Of a stretch of DNA of 23,250 nt, positions 21,993 through 23,250 are shown one piece after another (the stretch's first letter is position 1; every line of letters starts with the position of its first letter). The translations under genes were made by a program, and so were the position numbers. The DNA is from an uncultured Fretibacterium sp. (GTDB lineage: Bacteria; Synergistota; Synergistia; Synergistales; Aminobacteriaceae): contig CALAUZ010000398.1 in assembly GCA_937892105.1 (NCBI GenBank), positions 1 to 23,250 of the forward strand. Direction: 5' to 3'. The notes beneath the pieces are model-generated. The model did not search any database. It saw only the letters and a program-made list of their open reading frames with translations, and had not been told where the DNA came from.

Positions 21993-22445
21993 TCACCAAT
22001 TAATCATTTCATCGAGTAAATACTGAGGGCGCCAAACATGGCCACGTTTAGCTGTGAGTAATCCGTAATCCTCGTCGGTATCCTCAGAGTCATCGAGAGT
22101 GTTTAACATCTCGTCAGGGGAGAAGGCGTAATAGCAGTTTGTATGACCGAATTGAACGACACAGAACGCGTCAAACTCTTCTGGTTTCAAATAGGGGGGG
22201 ATGCAGTCTTTCAGAGCGCAGATGATGTTTTCGGGGATAATGTCCATGCCCGAAATGGGGTAAGCGATTCTCCATACATCGCCATTGAGCTTAACGGGAA
22301 TGATGAAATGGATTTTGCAATCGGTCATGATGCAATGCTCAGTGAGGCCGAGGAATTCGCGGTAGAAGCAGAAAGCGCCTTTTGAGTCGAGTAATTGAGA
22401 GAGAGAGCGGACGTCATCGAGAATGTTTTTGATGTGAACAGTCAT
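21993..22445 (-). CDS. Hypothetical protein (150 aa) upstream of the primase
   Basis: An acidic soluble 150-aa protein. It contains IKNILDDVRSLSQLLDSKG, a cysteine-containing core (CFYREFLGLTEHCIMTDCKIHF) and a very acidic patch (NTLDDSEDTDEDYG) near residue 120. No domain is recognised. AAGAAGG precedes the ATG, and only 6 bp separate its stop from the primase start, so it belongs to the replication operon. Confidence 0.75.
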   Translation of the reverse strand: MTVHIKNILDDVRSLSQLLDSKGAFCFYREFLGLTEHCIMTDCKIHFIIPVKLNGDVWRIAYPISGMDIIPENIICALKDCIPPYLKPEEFDAFCVVQFGHTNCYYAFSPDEMLNTLDDSEDTDEDYGLLTAKRGHVWRPQYLLDEMINW

Positions 22446-22470
22446 GAAGATAACCTTCTTTCGAATGAGA

Positions 22471-22665
22471 TTAATTTGTAGTGATTGGGATTGTCGAAAT
22501 AACGACTCTGCGTACCAAGTCGATGTGATGCCGGTGATTCCTCATATCTGGTGTATTGTTGGGGAGTATGTGAGGAGTATCAGCCGTGAGAGGGTGAGTG
22601 CTTTTGATGTATGGTGAGTGAAGGGGTATGAGGACTTTGCAGAGTTTGATATTTATGGTGGTCAT
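22471..22665 (-). CDS. Possible small protein (64 aa)
   Basis: A 64-aa ORF filling the gap between the DUF669-like gene (41 bp upstream) and the 150-aa gene (25 bp downstream). The sequence is rich in His, Pro, Thr and Ile (ADTPHILPNNTPDMRNHRHH) and has no recognisable domain. An AGGTAGG site lies about 12 bp before the ATG, a little far. The surrounding minus strand is strikingly C-rich, which by itself lengthens open frames, so the ORF may be spurious. Confidence 0.35.
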   Translation of the reverse strand: MTTINIKLCKVLIPLHSPYIKSTHPLTADTPHILPNNTPDMRNHRHHIDLVRRVVISTIPITTN

Positions 22666-22706
22666 GAAGTGATACCTACCTTTTTTGAGGAATGAATGAT
22701 TGAGGA

Positions 22707-23180
22707 TTAGAATACTGGGTTATTTGGGTCCCAAGTATCTAAATCAGCGTTTTGTTGAGCGATTTGCTGAGCTTGTTTTTGTTGAACGGCTTTGATGTAT
22801 TCAGCTTGACCTTTATCGGGAGCGGGGAATGAGATAACGAGGTCTTCAACATATGGGTTATCTTTGCGAGTTCTGTGGGAAATTTTGATGAAGCCTTTTC
22901 TGCCTTCAAAGTCAGCGGGGTCATTAGTGCCATCAGGGACGGAGAAGCATTTAGCGATGTTAGCGATGTCGCGCTGAATCATGGGAGCGGTATATTTTCC
23001 GTGAGGTTCAGTGAGTTGAAATTTTGAGGGCATGAATGAATAGCCTTCGATTTTGAAGGTGAGGACGAGTAATTCATTCCCGTTACGGGATGTAGTGAGT
23101 TTGCAGTCGTGTATCATGGCTTTGTAATAGCCGTCTGGGATGTTGTTTTCAGAAGCGTCTTTGTATGACCATTTGAGCAT
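22707..23180 (-). CDS. DUF669-like phage protein, probable single-strand DNA-binding/recombination accessory
   Basis: A 157-aa protein with the DUF669 pattern: an N-terminal YKDASENNIPDGYYKAMIHD, then NGNELLVLTFKIEGYS, a central RDIANIAKCFSVPDG and the strand KGFIKISHRTRKDNPYVEDL. The C-terminus is Q-rich and ends DTWDPNNPVF, an acidic-hydrophobic tip like SSB tails that recruit partners. These proteins usually sit beside recombination or replication genes, as here. The start at 23180 has a purine-rich AAGGCAGG region upstream. Confidence 0.8.
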   Translation of the reverse strand: MLKWSYKDASENNIPDGYYKAMIHDCKLTTSRNGNELLVLTFKIEGYSFMPSKFQLTEPHGKYTAPMIQRDIANIAKCFSVPDGTNDPADFEGRKGFIKISHRTRKDNPYVEDLVISFPAPDKGQAEYIKAVQQKQAQQIAQQNADLDTWDPNNPVF

Positions 23181-23250
23181 AATATGAGCCTGCCTTCCTG
23201 CCGGTGTATTCTCTTCCTAGGGAAATATCTCCTTCCCCTCGGCCATGAAT

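Noticed and set aside
1..23250. tRNA or rRNA genes, integrase and attachment sites
   Set aside because: None was seen by eye; integration and lysis modules must lie outside the window if this is a prophage.
23181..23250. End of an upstream gene at the right edge
   Set aside because: Two minus-strand frames are open at the edge with stops either just before or inside the DUF669-like gene; too short to choose between them.

Overview
The window is a stretch of a tailed-phage genome, almost certainly a prophage, with nearly all genes on the minus strand; it reads biologically from the right end (about 23.2 kb) to the left end. The head genes follow lambda order (Nu1-like, GpA terminase, W, B portal, ClpP-type protease, D, E capsid, FII-like connector, Z). 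The tail genes are contractile and P2-like (terminator, sheath, tube, E/E' chaperone, tape measure), so this is a lambda-head/P2-tail myovirus-type chimera. The host cannot be fixed from the window. Strong AGGAGG-type ribosome binding sites, moderate GC, two HicAB cassettes and an IS200/IS605 element fit an anaerobic gut-type bacterium (Firmicutes or Synergistota are guesses only). TGA is used as a normal stop throughout.

Right (early) part, 18.24-23.2 kb: an SSB-like DUF669 protein, small unknown proteins, an 874-aa P4-alpha-like primase/SF3 helicase, a small protein, then 360 bp without a gene that holds about eleven copies of an 8-bp motif (TGTTAGAT) in both orientations around an AT-rich core. 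GC skew changes sign near this region, so I propose it as the replication origin. An ArpU-like helix-turn-helix regulator follows, closed by a good intrinsic terminator (18088-18126).

Middle (late head) part, 9.6-17.8 kb: about 300 bp of possible packaging/late-promoter DNA, two tiny overlapping membrane ORFs (22 and 25 aa), terminase, then a HicA/HicB cassette with its own extended -10 and terminator, whose HicA is cut short by an in-frame TGA. Head genes follow, then a second HicB/HicA-like pair between the connector and gpZ.

Left (tail) part, 0.2-9.6 kb: tail terminator, a small protein, sheath, a DNA methyltransferase inserted between sheath and tube, tube, and chaperone gene E with a P2-type -1 frameshift site giving E-E'. 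A complete IS200/IS605 element (tnpA, tnpB) sits at the 3' end of E'. Two units run on the opposite (plus) strand inside the tail operon: a coiled-coil/membrane protein (5890-6231) and a translationally coupled cluster of four small membrane proteins (2879-3664). Each converges on a phage gene across a hairpin, as expected for moron-type cargo. The tape measure gene follows, and at the very edge there is a fragment resembling another TnpB.
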